Shown in pieces: positions 44,456 to 52,524 of a DNA stretch of 64,000 bases. This stretch comes from Alloyangia pacifica (GTDB taxonomy: Bacteria > Pseudomonadota > Alphaproteobacteria > Rhodobacterales > Rhodobacteraceae): NCBI RefSeq assembly GCF_900116195.1, contig NZ_FOZW01000008.1:124001-188000 (forward strand). The letters are read 5' to 3'. The position numbers were made by a program, and so were the translations under genes. The notes under the pieces are model-generated. The model searched no databases. It saw only the letters and a list, made by a program, of their open reading frames with translations, and was not told the origin of the DNA. Within the stretch, counting starts at the first letter, position 1; every line of letters starts with the position of its first letter.

Positions 44456-45548
44456 ACAGCAGCACCGCCGTCCCCAGCCCGCCCGCCGCCGCGATGGTGG
44501 CAAGGCCGGTGCCGCCACGCGCCGACAACGCGTGGAACAGACGCACCGCGTTGATCGCGCCCGAGGCCCCCACCGGGTGTCCGCGCGCCAACCCGCCGCC
44601 GCCGGGGTTGACGATCCCCGGGTCGATCCCGCCCCCCCGCACGCAGGCGATGGCCTGCACCGCGTAGGCCTCCATCACCTCGGCGACGTTCAGATCCGCC
44701 GCGCTCAGCCCCTGCCGCGCCAGCAGGCTGCGGATCGCCGCCACCGGCGCGAGGCCGGGCCGGTCGGGCCGCCCGCCCAGCGTCAGCCCCCCACCCCAGC
44801 CAAGCCCGTCCCGCCCGAGCCGCGCCGCCACCCGCTCCGAGACGAGGATGCAGATCGCCGCCCCATCCGCCGCCACGGCGGCGTTGGCGGCGGTGATCGC
44901 GCCCGACAGCACCGGTGCCCGCGCCGCCAGCCGCGCCGACAGGACGCGAGTGAAGGCATCGCGCTCCAACCCCGCCAGCGGAACGATCTCGGCGGAGAAG
45001 TCGGCGGCCAGCGCCTTGCGGTGGCTCTCGATCGCCCAGGCATCCTGCTCTGCCCGGGCGATGCCGCCCTCGGCCCCCAGCGCCTCGGCGGCGATGTCCA
45101 TCTCCGGGTCGAGCTCGGGCCAGGGGGTGAAGGGCGGGCGGTCATAGGCGGTGGCGGGGCCGCCGTCAGGATCGGTGCGCAGCCGCAGCGGGCGGCGCGA
45201 GTAGGATTCGACCCCGCCCGCCGCCACCACCTCGGCCTGCCCCGAGGCAATCATCGCCGCACCGACGACCAGCGCATCGAGCCCGCCGCAGCACTGCCGG
45301 TCAATGGTCAGCCCTGCCACCCGCGCGGGCAAGCCCGCCGCCAGCGCCACCAACCGCGCCGGATTGCCGCCCGCGCCGAGCGCATTGCCCAACACCAATT
45401 CCTCCACCTCGCCGGGCTCCAGCCCCGCCGCTGCGAGCGCGGCAGAGAGCACCGGGGCGGCCAGCTGAGGGATCTCCAGTCGCGACAACGCCCCGCCGCG
45501 CGGTGCGACGGGCGAGCGCAGGGCCGAGAGGATCCGCACCCCGCTCAT
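44448..45548 (-). CDS. Thiolase-family protein with altered active site
   Basis: A 366-residue thiolase-fold protein. The nucleophile Cys86 is in IDRQCCGGLDAL and His324 in NPGGGGLARGHPVGASG. Two canonical residues are changed: the NEAFA motif reads MEAYA (Met292 for Asn) and the C-terminal CxG motif reads IAAAGGLGTAV, with Ala353 where the acid/base Cys normally lies. It should still form an acyl-enzyme but is unlikely to be an ordinary degradative thiolase. It starts in an ATGA overlap with the upstream acyl-adenylate ligase, so both act together. Length is slightly short of the usual 390-400. Confidence 0.85.
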   Translation of the reverse strand: MSGVRILSALRSPVAPRGGALSRLEIPQLAAPVLSAALAAAGLEPGEVEELVLGNALGAGGNPARLVALAAGLPARVAGLTIDRQCCGGLDALVVGAAMIASGQAEVVAAGGVESYSRRPLRLRTDPDGGPATAYDRPPFTPWPELDPEMDIAAEALGAEGGIARAEQDAWAIESHRKALAADFSAEIVPLAGLERDAFTRVLSARLAARAPVLSGAITAANAAVAADGAAICILVSERVAARLGRDGLGWGGGLTLGGRPDRPGLAPVAAIRSLLARQGLSAADLNVAEVMEAYAVQAIACVRGGGIDPGIVNPGGGGLARGHPVGASGAINAVRLFHALSARGGTGLATIAAAGGLGTAVLLSS

Positions 45549-46699
45549 GCCTCTGCCTCCAGCCGCCGCGCGATCTCGCGCAGATCCGGCTTGCCCGAGA
45601 CGGTGAGCGGGAACTCTGCCATGCCGATGACCCGGCGCGGCGCGGCGAGCGGGCCGAAGGCGTGACGGCCAAGTGCGAGCAGCCGCCCACAGGTTTCCGC
45701 GTCGAGCTCACCCGCGATCACCGCCACCAGATGCACCCCCCGGCGCGGGTCGGGTCGGGGCAGAACAGCGCAATGGCGCACCGCGGGATCGGAGATCAGC
45801 CATCCCTCGATATCCTCGGGAAAGACGTTCTGATCGGCGATGGTCACCATGCGCGAGCGCCGCCCGGCGATACTCAGTAAGCCCTCGGCATCCAGCCGCC
45901 CCATCTCGCCCACCGTGAGAAACCCGTCCCGCCAGCGCGTGTCGGCGCTGGAGCCCTCGGCGTAGCCATCGAAAAGATAGGGGCTGCGCACCCAGATTTC
46001 GCCGAAGGCCCCCTCGGGCGCGTCGATGCGGATCTCGACGCCGGGATAGGCCCGGCCTACCGCCCCCTCGGGCGTCGCAGCATCGCCCCAGGCGATGAAA
46101 CTGGTCTCGGCGGCGCCGTAGAATTCGCGCAGCTCGGCGTTCGGGCAGAGCGCCGCCAGTCGCGCCCGCAGCCCCTCCGGCATCCTGCCGCCGCCGCAGA
46201 GGATGTGCCGCAGCGAGGGCATCCCCTGCCCCGCCTCGCAGAGCAGGCGCAGCTGGGTGGGCGTGGCGTAGAGCAGCGTCGCCGCCGTCTCGTGCAGCGT
46301 CGATGCCTGAGCCCCCGGGCGCTGCTCGCCGAGGCACAGCAGGTCCGCGCCCAGCCAGGCCGCCTCGGCGATGCCGTAGAGCGCCAGCGAATGCTGCGGC
46401 GCGCCGAGAACCGCGCAGGTGTCGCGGCGGGTGATCCCGAGCGCCGCGGCATTGACCTCGAAGCTGGCGATCCACGAGCCATGCGTGCGGCGGATCGCCT
46501 TGGCGGCGCCGGTGGTTCCCGAAGAACGGCTCTGCAGGATCCCGCGCGCGGCAGCGGGCAGCGGCGTCACCCCTTCGGGGCCGATGGTGAAGCCCGCGCC
46601 GCTGGTCAGCGCAGCGCACAGGTCGCGCAGCACCGGGTCACCTGGCGCGGCGCGCAGCAGGCGGCAGTCGGGATGCCAATGGAATACGGCGTTGCTCAC
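45545..46699 (-). CDS. Short AMP-forming acyl-CoA ligase-like protein
   Basis: The start chosen is GTG 46699, after GGAGGG; upstream of it the frame is non-coding. The 384-residue protein has the ANL-family P-loop SRSSGTTGAAKAI, the A5 motif EFYGAAETSF, Asp in VGEMGRLDAEGLLSIAGRR, and the catalytic Lys in TVSGKPDLREI. It is about 120 residues shorter than a standard acyl-CoA synthetase, lacking most of the N-terminal subdomain, as in a few compact class I adenylate-forming enzymes. Coupled by ATGA to the thiolase-family gene. Likely activates a carboxylic acid that the thiolase then uses; acid unknown. Confidence 0.83.
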   Translation of the reverse strand: MSNAVFHWHPDCRLLRAAPGDPVLRDLCAALTSGAGFTIGPEGVTPLPAAARGILQSRSSGTTGAAKAIRRTHGSWIASFEVNAAALGITRRDTCAVLGAPQHSLALYGIAEAAWLGADLLCLGEQRPGAQASTLHETAATLLYATPTQLRLLCEAGQGMPSLRHILCGGGRMPEGLRARLAALCPNAELREFYGAAETSFIAWGDAATPEGAVGRAYPGVEIRIDAPEGAFGEIWVRSPYLFDGYAEGSSADTRWRDGFLTVGEMGRLDAEGLLSIAGRRSRMVTIADQNVFPEDIEGWLISDPAVRHCAVLPRPDPRRGVHLVAVIAGELDAETCGRLLALGRHAFGPLAAPRRVIGMAEFPLTVSGKPDLREIARRLEAEA

Positions 46700-46860
46700 C
46701 AGGAAAAGCCCCTCCGGATATGCGGCTCCCCCCTTCTCGCCGAAGCCGCCTCGGGACGCAAAGCGCAACTTTCCGAGCCTTCGTCTAGACCCAAATATCC
46801 CGGGGGACGCCGCGCGGCGGCGGGGGGCAGAGCCCCCGAAACCGCGCCGCCCCGCCGGAT

Positions 46861-48966
46861 TCAGCCCCACATGTCCCGCATCTGCGCGGCAATATCGATC
46901 CGCCCCGGCGCGGGCGCGGCGCCACCACCCTGCGGTGCGGGTGACCAGTGGCTGCTTTCGAAATGCCCGAGCAGTTCGCGCGGGATGAAGCGGGTACGCG
47001 TGGCGTAGACGTGCCGGTCGCCTCCGCGGCTCTGCTGGGTGACGTAGAATCGCAGCGGCAGCCCCAGCGTCAGCCGGTCCTTGGCGCGGGTCATCGCGAC
47101 GTAGAGCAGGCGGCGCTCCTCCTCCAGCTCCGGGCTCGATCCGGTGCCGAGGTCCGAAGGGATGCAGCCGTCGACCGCGTTGAGAAGGTAGACCGATTTC
47201 CATTCCTGCCCCTTGGCGGAATGGATGGTCGAGAGGATCAGGTAGTCCTCGTCCTTCAGCGGCACGCCCGAGCGGTCCGATGTGGCATCGGGAGGATCGA
47301 GCGTCAGCTCGGTCAGGAAAGCCTCGGCCGAAGGGTAGCCCATGGCGATCTGCTCCAGTTGCAGCAGGTCGTCGCGGCGGGTGTCGGCATCCTCGTGAAT
47401 GCGGGTGAGATGCGGCTCGTACCAGGCGCGGGCGAGGCCGATGGCGGCGGGCCAAGGCGCGCGGGTGGTCATCGCCGCGACGAAGGCAGGCCAGTCGGCC
47501 TCGGCCTTGGCGGGGGGCGCGACGTCGTTCAGCGCCGCGGCGGGATCGGGCGAGAGGTCGAGCGCACCCAGGATATTCGCCGCTGACTTCGGCCCGATGC
47601 CGGGGATCAGCTGCAGCACCCGGAATCCCGCCACCCGGTCGCGCGGGTTGCGCGCCAGCCGCAGCACCGACAGCAGGTCTTTCACATGGGCGCTGTCGAG
47701 GAACTTCAACCCGCCGAATTTTACGTAGGGCACATTGCGGCGGGTGAGCTCGGCCTCGAGCTGCACCGAGTGGCTGGAGGTGCGGAAGAGCACCGCCTGC
47801 TGCTTGAGCGCGGTGCCGGTCTCTCGGTCGGCCAGGATTCGATCCACCATGTAGCGGGCCTGGTCGGCCTCGGTGTTCACCGTCACCAGCTGCGGTTTCT
47901 CGGCAGAGGCACGGGTGGTCCAGAGGTTCTTGGTGAAGCGCTCGCGGGCCTGCCCGATCACCGCGTTGGCGGCTTCCAGTATCGGCGCGGTCGAGCGGTA
48001 GTTGCGGTCGAGCGTGATGACATCGGCGGGCGGCGCGAAGGCGTCGGGGAAGTCGAGAATGTTGCGGACGGTGGCGGCACGAAAGGCGTAGATCGACTGC
48101 GCGTCGTCGCCGACCACCGTGAGGCCCCGCCCGTCCGGCTTCAGCGCCATGAGGATGCGCGCCTGCAGACGGTTGGTGTCCTGATACTCGTCGATCAGCA
48201 CGTGGTCCCAGGCGCTGCCGATATGGGCGGCGAACTCGGCGTCCGACATGACCTGCGCCCAGGCCAGCAGCAGGTCGTCGTAATCGAGCACGTTCTGCTC
48301 CTGCTTGGCGCGCACATAGGCACCGAAGAGCTGTTTCAGCTCTCCTTCCCACATGGCGCACCATGGGAAGTGATCGCGCAGCACCTCGTCCAGCGGCTCG
48401 CCGGCGTTGACCGCGCGGGAATAGATCGACAGACAGGTGCCCTTTGCCGGGAAGCGCTTCTCGGTGGCCGAGAACCCCAGCGCATTGCGGCAGAGATTCA
48501 TCAGGTCGGCGCTGTCCTCGCGATCATGTATCGAGAACTCGGGGTTCAGCCCGATGGCCGGTGCGTGTTCGCGCAGCAGCCGTGCGCCGATGGCGTGGAA
48601 GGTGCCGGCCCACGTGAGCGCCTCGGCGACGATCCCGGTGCCCATGGCGCGGGTGGTGATCGTCTCGACCCGGCGGGTCAATTCGCTGGCAGCGCGGCGC
48701 GAGAAGGTCATCAGCAGGATGCGCTGCGGGTCGGCGCCGTTCATCAGCAGCTGCGCGACCCGATGCGCCAACGTGCTGGTCTTGCCGGAGCCCGCCCCCG
48801 CGATCACCAGCAGCGGCCCGGCCGGCGACGCATCGCCTGGGCTGATGCCGAAGGTAGCGGCGGCGCGCTGGTTGTCGTTCAGCGCCGCGAGAGGGTCCGT
48901 CTGCGCCGCGCCCGCGCCCGGCTGGAGATCCGTCGCCGGACCTGTGCTGAGGTCTGCCTGTGTCAT
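46861..48966 (-). CDS. UvrD/PcrA-type superfamily 1 DNA helicase
   Basis: A 701-residue 3'-5' helicase with all SF1 motifs: LNDNQRAAATF (Q motif), VIAGAGSGKTSTLAHR (Walker A), TWAGTFHAIGARLL, HVLIDEYQDTNRLQ (Walker B), VVGDDAQSIYAFRAA, LDRNYRST, and the C-terminal ILSTIHSAKGQEWKSV and EERRLLYVAMTRAKDRL. It differs from replication-repair UvrD by being shorter and may be a second copy. ATG 48966 is used; other in-frame starts at 48993 and beyond lack good ribosome sites. Stand-alone gene. No nuclease or McrBC-like partner adjoins it. Confidence 0.88.
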   Translation of the reverse strand: MTQADLSTGPATDLQPGAGAAQTDPLAALNDNQRAAATFGISPGDASPAGPLLVIAGAGSGKTSTLAHRVAQLLMNGADPQRILLMTFSRRAASELTRRVETITTRAMGTGIVAEALTWAGTFHAIGARLLREHAPAIGLNPEFSIHDREDSADLMNLCRNALGFSATEKRFPAKGTCLSIYSRAVNAGEPLDEVLRDHFPWCAMWEGELKQLFGAYVRAKQEQNVLDYDDLLLAWAQVMSDAEFAAHIGSAWDHVLIDEYQDTNRLQARILMALKPDGRGLTVVGDDAQSIYAFRAATVRNILDFPDAFAPPADVITLDRNYRSTAPILEAANAVIGQARERFTKNLWTTRASAEKPQLVTVNTEADQARYMVDRILADRETGTALKQQAVLFRTSSHSVQLEAELTRRNVPYVKFGGLKFLDSAHVKDLLSVLRLARNPRDRVAGFRVLQLIPGIGPKSAANILGALDLSPDPAAALNDVAPPAKAEADWPAFVAAMTTRAPWPAAIGLARAWYEPHLTRIHEDADTRRDDLLQLEQIAMGYPSAEAFLTELTLDPPDATSDRSGVPLKDEDYLILSTIHSAKGQEWKSVYLLNAVDGCIPSDLGTGSSPELEEERRLLYVAMTRAKDRLTLGLPLRFYVTQQSRGGDRHVYATRTRFIPRELLGHFESSHWSPAPQGGGAAPAPGRIDIAAQMRDMWG

Positions 48967-49094
48967 CTGCTGCCCGATCCTGCCCTGCGGCATGTTCTGA
49001 TCGGGCCGAGCATAGCCGAGACGGAACATAATGGGAACGCTGATCTGGCGCGCCGTGGCGTCCCCTACGCGGGACGACGCCGCGAAGTGGCCAG

Positions 49095-50741
49095 CTAGGG
49101 CCGCCCCACCGGCGTCAGGCTGTCGAAAGGCTTGCCGGTCACCTCCTCGTATTCCTTCTCGTCCCAGAAGCCGATGAGGATGCCGGTCTCGGCCGCCTTC
49201 TTCTGCCGCGCCAGAACCGTGGGTGTGGCGGTGATCCGCGTGTGGTGCCGGCGGGCCCAGTCGAGCAGCGCCGCCTCCATCCGGGCGCGCACCGCAACGG
49301 GGTCTACCGCCTGCGACGCGCCGAGGTCCGTCAACTCGTCCGGGTCGGTCTCCAGATCGAACAGCACCGGCCGATACCCCTCGCAGCGGATGTATTTCCA
49401 ACGCCCGTCGAAGATCATCACCGTGTGCGCGTCTTCCTGCGGCTGGTTCAGGCTGCGGGCCATGTCGGACCAGTGGTAGTCGTGCTCGCTGATCACGTAG
49501 CGGCGCGAGAAGCCCCCGGAGCCGTGCAGGATCGGGGTGAGGTCGCGGCCCTCGATCACATGCGGCTTGGCCTCGCAGCCAATGGCGGCCATGAAGGTCG
49601 GCGCGAGGTCGATCATCTCGACCAGCGCATCGGAGACGAGCCCGCGCGTGCCCTCTGCCTCGGGGCGCGGATCGGCGATGATCAACGGCACCTTCACCGC
49701 CATCTCGTGGTAGAAATCCTTGTCCCCCATCCAGTGGTCGCCCATGTAGTCGCCGTGATCCGAGGTGAAGGCGATGATGGTATTCTCGCTCATCCCCTGC
49801 TCGTCCATCCAGGCGAAGAGCCGCCCGAGGTTGTCGTCGAGCTGCTTGATCAGGCCCATGTAGGCGGGGATCACGTGCTCGCGGACGTGATCGCGCGAGA
49901 AGCTCTTGCAGACCCGCGCCTCGTGGTAGGCGCGCAGCAGCGGATGATCGGTCTCGCGTTCAGCCCCGGAGCGGACCGGCGGCAGGATGTGACTCTCGTC
50001 GTACATGTCGTGGTAGGGCGCGGGCACGATATAGGGCCAATGCGGCTTAATGTAGGACAGGTGGCACACCCAGGGGCGCCCGTCCGACTGCGCCTCGCGC
50101 ATGAAGTCCATCGCCCGGTCGGTCATATAGGCGGTTTCCGAGTGCTCCTCGGGGACGTTGGCGGCGAGGCGCGAGTGTTTCAGCAGCCAGGCCGAGAGCA
50201 GCTCGCCATCCGCGTCGAGCCCCGAGTTGGCGAAATCCTCCCAGGGGTTTTCAGAGACATAGCCCTGCGCCACGAGGTAATCGTCATAGGCCGACCAGTT
50301 CTGTCGCGGGCTGTCGGGGTGCAGCCCGTCGTCGCGCTCGAATGGCTCGAAGCCGCATTCCGAGACCCGGACGCCGATCTCGCTCTCGGGGTCGATCCCC
50401 AGCCAGGCCATGCCCTCGGCATCGGCGGTCATATGGGTCTTGCCGACCAGCACCGCGCGGGCACCGACCTCGCGCAGGTGGTCGCCGAGCGTCGGCTCGC
50501 CGACCCGCAGCGGCATGCCGTTCCAGGTCGAGCCATGGCTGCGCACGTAGCGCCCGGTGTAGGCGGACATGCGCGACGGGCCGCAGACCGGCGATTGCAC
50601 GTAGGCATTGGTGAAGCGCACGCCGCGCGCCGCCAGCGCATCGATATGCGGGGTGTGCAGATGCGGGTGGCCGGCGCAGCTGAGATAGTCGAAGCGGAGC
50701 TGGTCCGCCATGATCCACAGAACGTTGGGGCGTGTCGTCAC
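49095..50741 (-). CDS. Sulfatase-family hydrolase
   Basis: The 548-residue cytoplasmic protein belongs to the alkaline-phosphatase superfamily. N-terminal PNVLWIMADQLRFDYLSC supplies metal-binding Asp; SPVCGPSRMSAYTGRY is the C-x-P-S-R motif whose Cys becomes formylglycine; VLVGKTHM, FTSDHGDYMGDH and EHDYHW give further metal/substrate residues. It cleaves a sulfate or phosphonate monoester. No signal peptide, so the substrate must be imported. GTG 50741 overlaps the MarR stop by GTGA; both are divergent from the TAXI TRAP genes, which may carry the substrate. Confidence 0.88.
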   Translation of the reverse strand: MTTRPNVLWIMADQLRFDYLSCAGHPHLHTPHIDALAARGVRFTNAYVQSPVCGPSRMSAYTGRYVRSHGSTWNGMPLRVGEPTLGDHLREVGARAVLVGKTHMTADAEGMAWLGIDPESEIGVRVSECGFEPFERDDGLHPDSPRQNWSAYDDYLVAQGYVSENPWEDFANSGLDADGELLSAWLLKHSRLAANVPEEHSETAYMTDRAMDFMREAQSDGRPWVCHLSYIKPHWPYIVPAPYHDMYDESHILPPVRSGAERETDHPLLRAYHEARVCKSFSRDHVREHVIPAYMGLIKQLDDNLGRLFAWMDEQGMSENTIIAFTSDHGDYMGDHWMGDKDFYHEMAVKVPLIIADPRPEAEGTRGLVSDALVEMIDLAPTFMAAIGCEAKPHVIEGRDLTPILHGSGGFSRRYVISEHDYHWSDMARSLNQPQEDAHTVMIFDGRWKYIRCEGYRPVLFDLETDPDELTDLGASQAVDPVAVRARMEAALLDWARRHHTRITATPTVLARQKKAAETGILIGFWDEKEYEEVTGKPFDSLTPVGRP

Positions 50742-51247
50742 TTTGCGCTTTCCTCCTTCAGCACTTGCTCCACCGGCGTGCGCAGGAACTCCTCGAAACG
50801 GTCGAGGAACCCCACGAAGACGGCGATCTCCTCCTCCGAGAACACCTCGCGCAGCGCGGCGCGGCGGCGCGCCATCACCGGCGCGGCGCAGTCATAGGCG
50901 GCGCGGCCCGCAGGCGCGATCTCGACGATGGTCTGCCGCCCGTCACCGTCGTCCCGCCGCATGGTCACATAGCCCTTGCGGGCCATGGCAGGCAGCGCCC
51001 GGCTGAGCAGCGAATGATCCGCCCGCTGGATCGCCGAAAGGTCGCGGATGGTCATCGGACCAACTTCGTGCAGGTCCCATAGGGTGCGCCATTCGACGAT
51101 CGACAGCCCGCCACCGAGCTGCAGGAACTGCTGCCCCTGCGAGCGCGACGCCGCGTAGACCGCCGGCAGGCGAGAAAAGACATTGTAGCCCTCCCGCGCC
51201 CGGCGCGCCGCGATGCGCGCGGCATTTCGTTCGCTCGCCTTGGTCAT
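50738..51247 (-). CDS. MarR-family regulator
   Basis: A 169-residue winged-helix protein. ATG 51247 follows GGGAGG with six-base spacing. The helix-turn-helix is at about residues 60-90 (MTIRDLSAIQRADHSLLSRA, LPAMARKGYVTMRRDDGDGR) with the MarR wing DDGDGRQTIVEI. It is co-transcribed with the sulfatase gene and divergent from the TRAP transporter, with a 22-base dyad between them as the probable operator. Confidence 0.88.
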   Translation of the reverse strand: MTKASERNAARIAARRAREGYNVFSRLPAVYAASRSQGQQFLQLGGGLSIVEWRTLWDLHEVGPMTIRDLSAIQRADHSLLSRALPAMARKGYVTMRRDDGDGRQTIVEIAPAGRAAYDCAAPVMARRRAALREVFSEEEIAVFVGFLDRFEEFLRTPVEQVLKEESAK

Positions 51248-51286
51248 GACCTGCCTCCCATCGCCCCCGATAAAGCCCGAAGAAAT

Positions 51287-51308
51287 ATTACGTGACAAGT
51301 CATATAAT
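51287..51308. promoter_or_regulatory. Candidate MarR operator between marR-sulfatase and TRAP operon
   Basis: Half-sites ATTACGTGAC and GTCATATAAT flank AA, symmetric at 8 of 10 positions. The right arm contains TATAAT on the plus strand and the centre contains TTGTCA on the minus strand, so binding would affect transcription both ways. Confidence 0.6.
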
Positions 51309-51388
51309 TTCTGCGAGCGTTCCCCCACGTCCCCGGAAAAAGCGGGGCGTCCGCCTTTGGAGGAGGGCGGCGACCAAAGGGAGGAACC

Positions 51389-52444
51389 ATGCTCAAACAG
51401 ATGCTTGTGGGCGGCGTTCTGGCGCTTGCGCCGATGCTTGCCTCGGCTCAGGCCACGCTGACCGCCGAAACCACCACCCCCGGCTCGACGCCGCATTACA
51501 TCGATTCAACCCTCGCCGCGGTGCTCGACAGCGCCGGTGTCGCCACCATGCAGATCACCGAGGGCGCAACGCTGACCAACTCGGTGCTCGCCGTGGCGGA
51601 GGGCCGGCTCGACATGACCCCCGCGCCGCTGATCCTGCCGTTCCTGCTGTCGCGGGGCATCGGCCCCTACGCCGGCGTCGGCCCGGAAAAGGGTGCTGAA
51701 CTGGCCTCCGACATCCGCGCGATCTTCTTCAACGCGGGCTCGGCTCAGGTGCTCGGTTACTTCAACAGCAACCCGGTCGAGGACATCCGTGACATGGCAG
51801 GCAAGCGGGTCTGGAACGGCCCGCCGCGCGGCGCGGCGCTGACCTCGGGCCGGGCGATGATCCAGCTGCTGTCGGGCCTCAAGGACGGCGAGGGCTACGA
51901 GGGCATCCAGACACCCTGGCCCGACACCGTCTCGACCATCACCGGCGGCGGCGCCGATGTCTGGACCATCCCCGAGGGGCTGCCCTCCGGGCGACAGATC
52001 GCCATTGCCGCGGCGGGTGGGATCACCCTCCATGACGTGCCCTCCGACCTGCTCGCCAGCGAGCTCGGGCAGCAGATCGTCGCCGCCCCGGGGCATGCGC
52101 CCTACTCGGTGCCGGTCGAGGATTTCCGCGCCGCCTACGCCGGCAATGACATCACCGTGGTGACCGACGACGACACCTTCGACAGCTTCGCCACGGCCTT
52201 CGGCCAGATCGTCCCGGCGGGGCTCGACGAAGAGCTCGTCTACCAGATCACCAAGGCCTACCTCGAGGGCGAAGAGCGCTTCATCACCGGCTCGCCGCGC
52301 GGTCCGTTTGCCCGGATGAGCTTCGGCGACATCGACGGCGTCAGCCAGGGCGCCTGCGGCGCGGTACAGATCAAGATGCACCCGGGCGCGATCCGTGCCT
52401 TCGAAGACGCAGGCCACACGGTGGCGGACTGCCTGCGCCCCTGA
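51389..52444 (+). CDS. TAXI-family TRAP transporter solute-binding protein
   Basis: The 351-residue periplasmic protein has a Sec signal (LVGGVLALAPMLASAQA). The lobes contain TTTPGSTPHYIDSTLAAVLD and GKRVWNGPPRGAALTSGRAM, typical of the TAXI group (the TRAP-associated extracytoplasmic immunogenic-protein family), and a Cys pair near the C terminus (GACGA, VADC). It delivers its ligand to the fused permease encoded next. ATG 51389 follows GGGAGG. Confidence 0.86.
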   Translation: MLKQMLVGGVLALAPMLASAQATLTAETTTPGSTPHYIDSTLAAVLDSAGVATMQITEGATLTNSVLAVAEGRLDMTPAPLILPFLLSRGIGPYAGVGPEKGAELASDIRAIFFNAGSAQVLGYFNSNPVEDIRDMAGKRVWNGPPRGAALTSGRAMIQLLSGLKDGEGYEGIQTPWPDTVSTITGGGADVWTIPEGLPSGRQIAIAAAGGITLHDVPSDLLASELGQQIVAAPGHAPYSVPVEDFRAAYAGNDITVVTDDDTFDSFATAFGQIVPAGLDEELVYQITKAYLEGEERFITGSPRGPFARMSFGDIDGVSQGACGAVQIKMHPGAIRAFEDAGHTVADCLRP

Positions 52445-52524
52445 CTCGCCCCCTGATCGCACCCTGATCCCGTCAACATGGTGGGGCCGCTGCGGTGGCC
52501 CGGCCCTCGGAAGGCTCCGGTGAC

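Noticed and set aside
46700-48364. Minus-strand frame that extends the acyl ligase into the helicase gene
   Set aside because: Upstream of GTG 46699 it is a shadow of the helicase in another frame with no ligase motifs.
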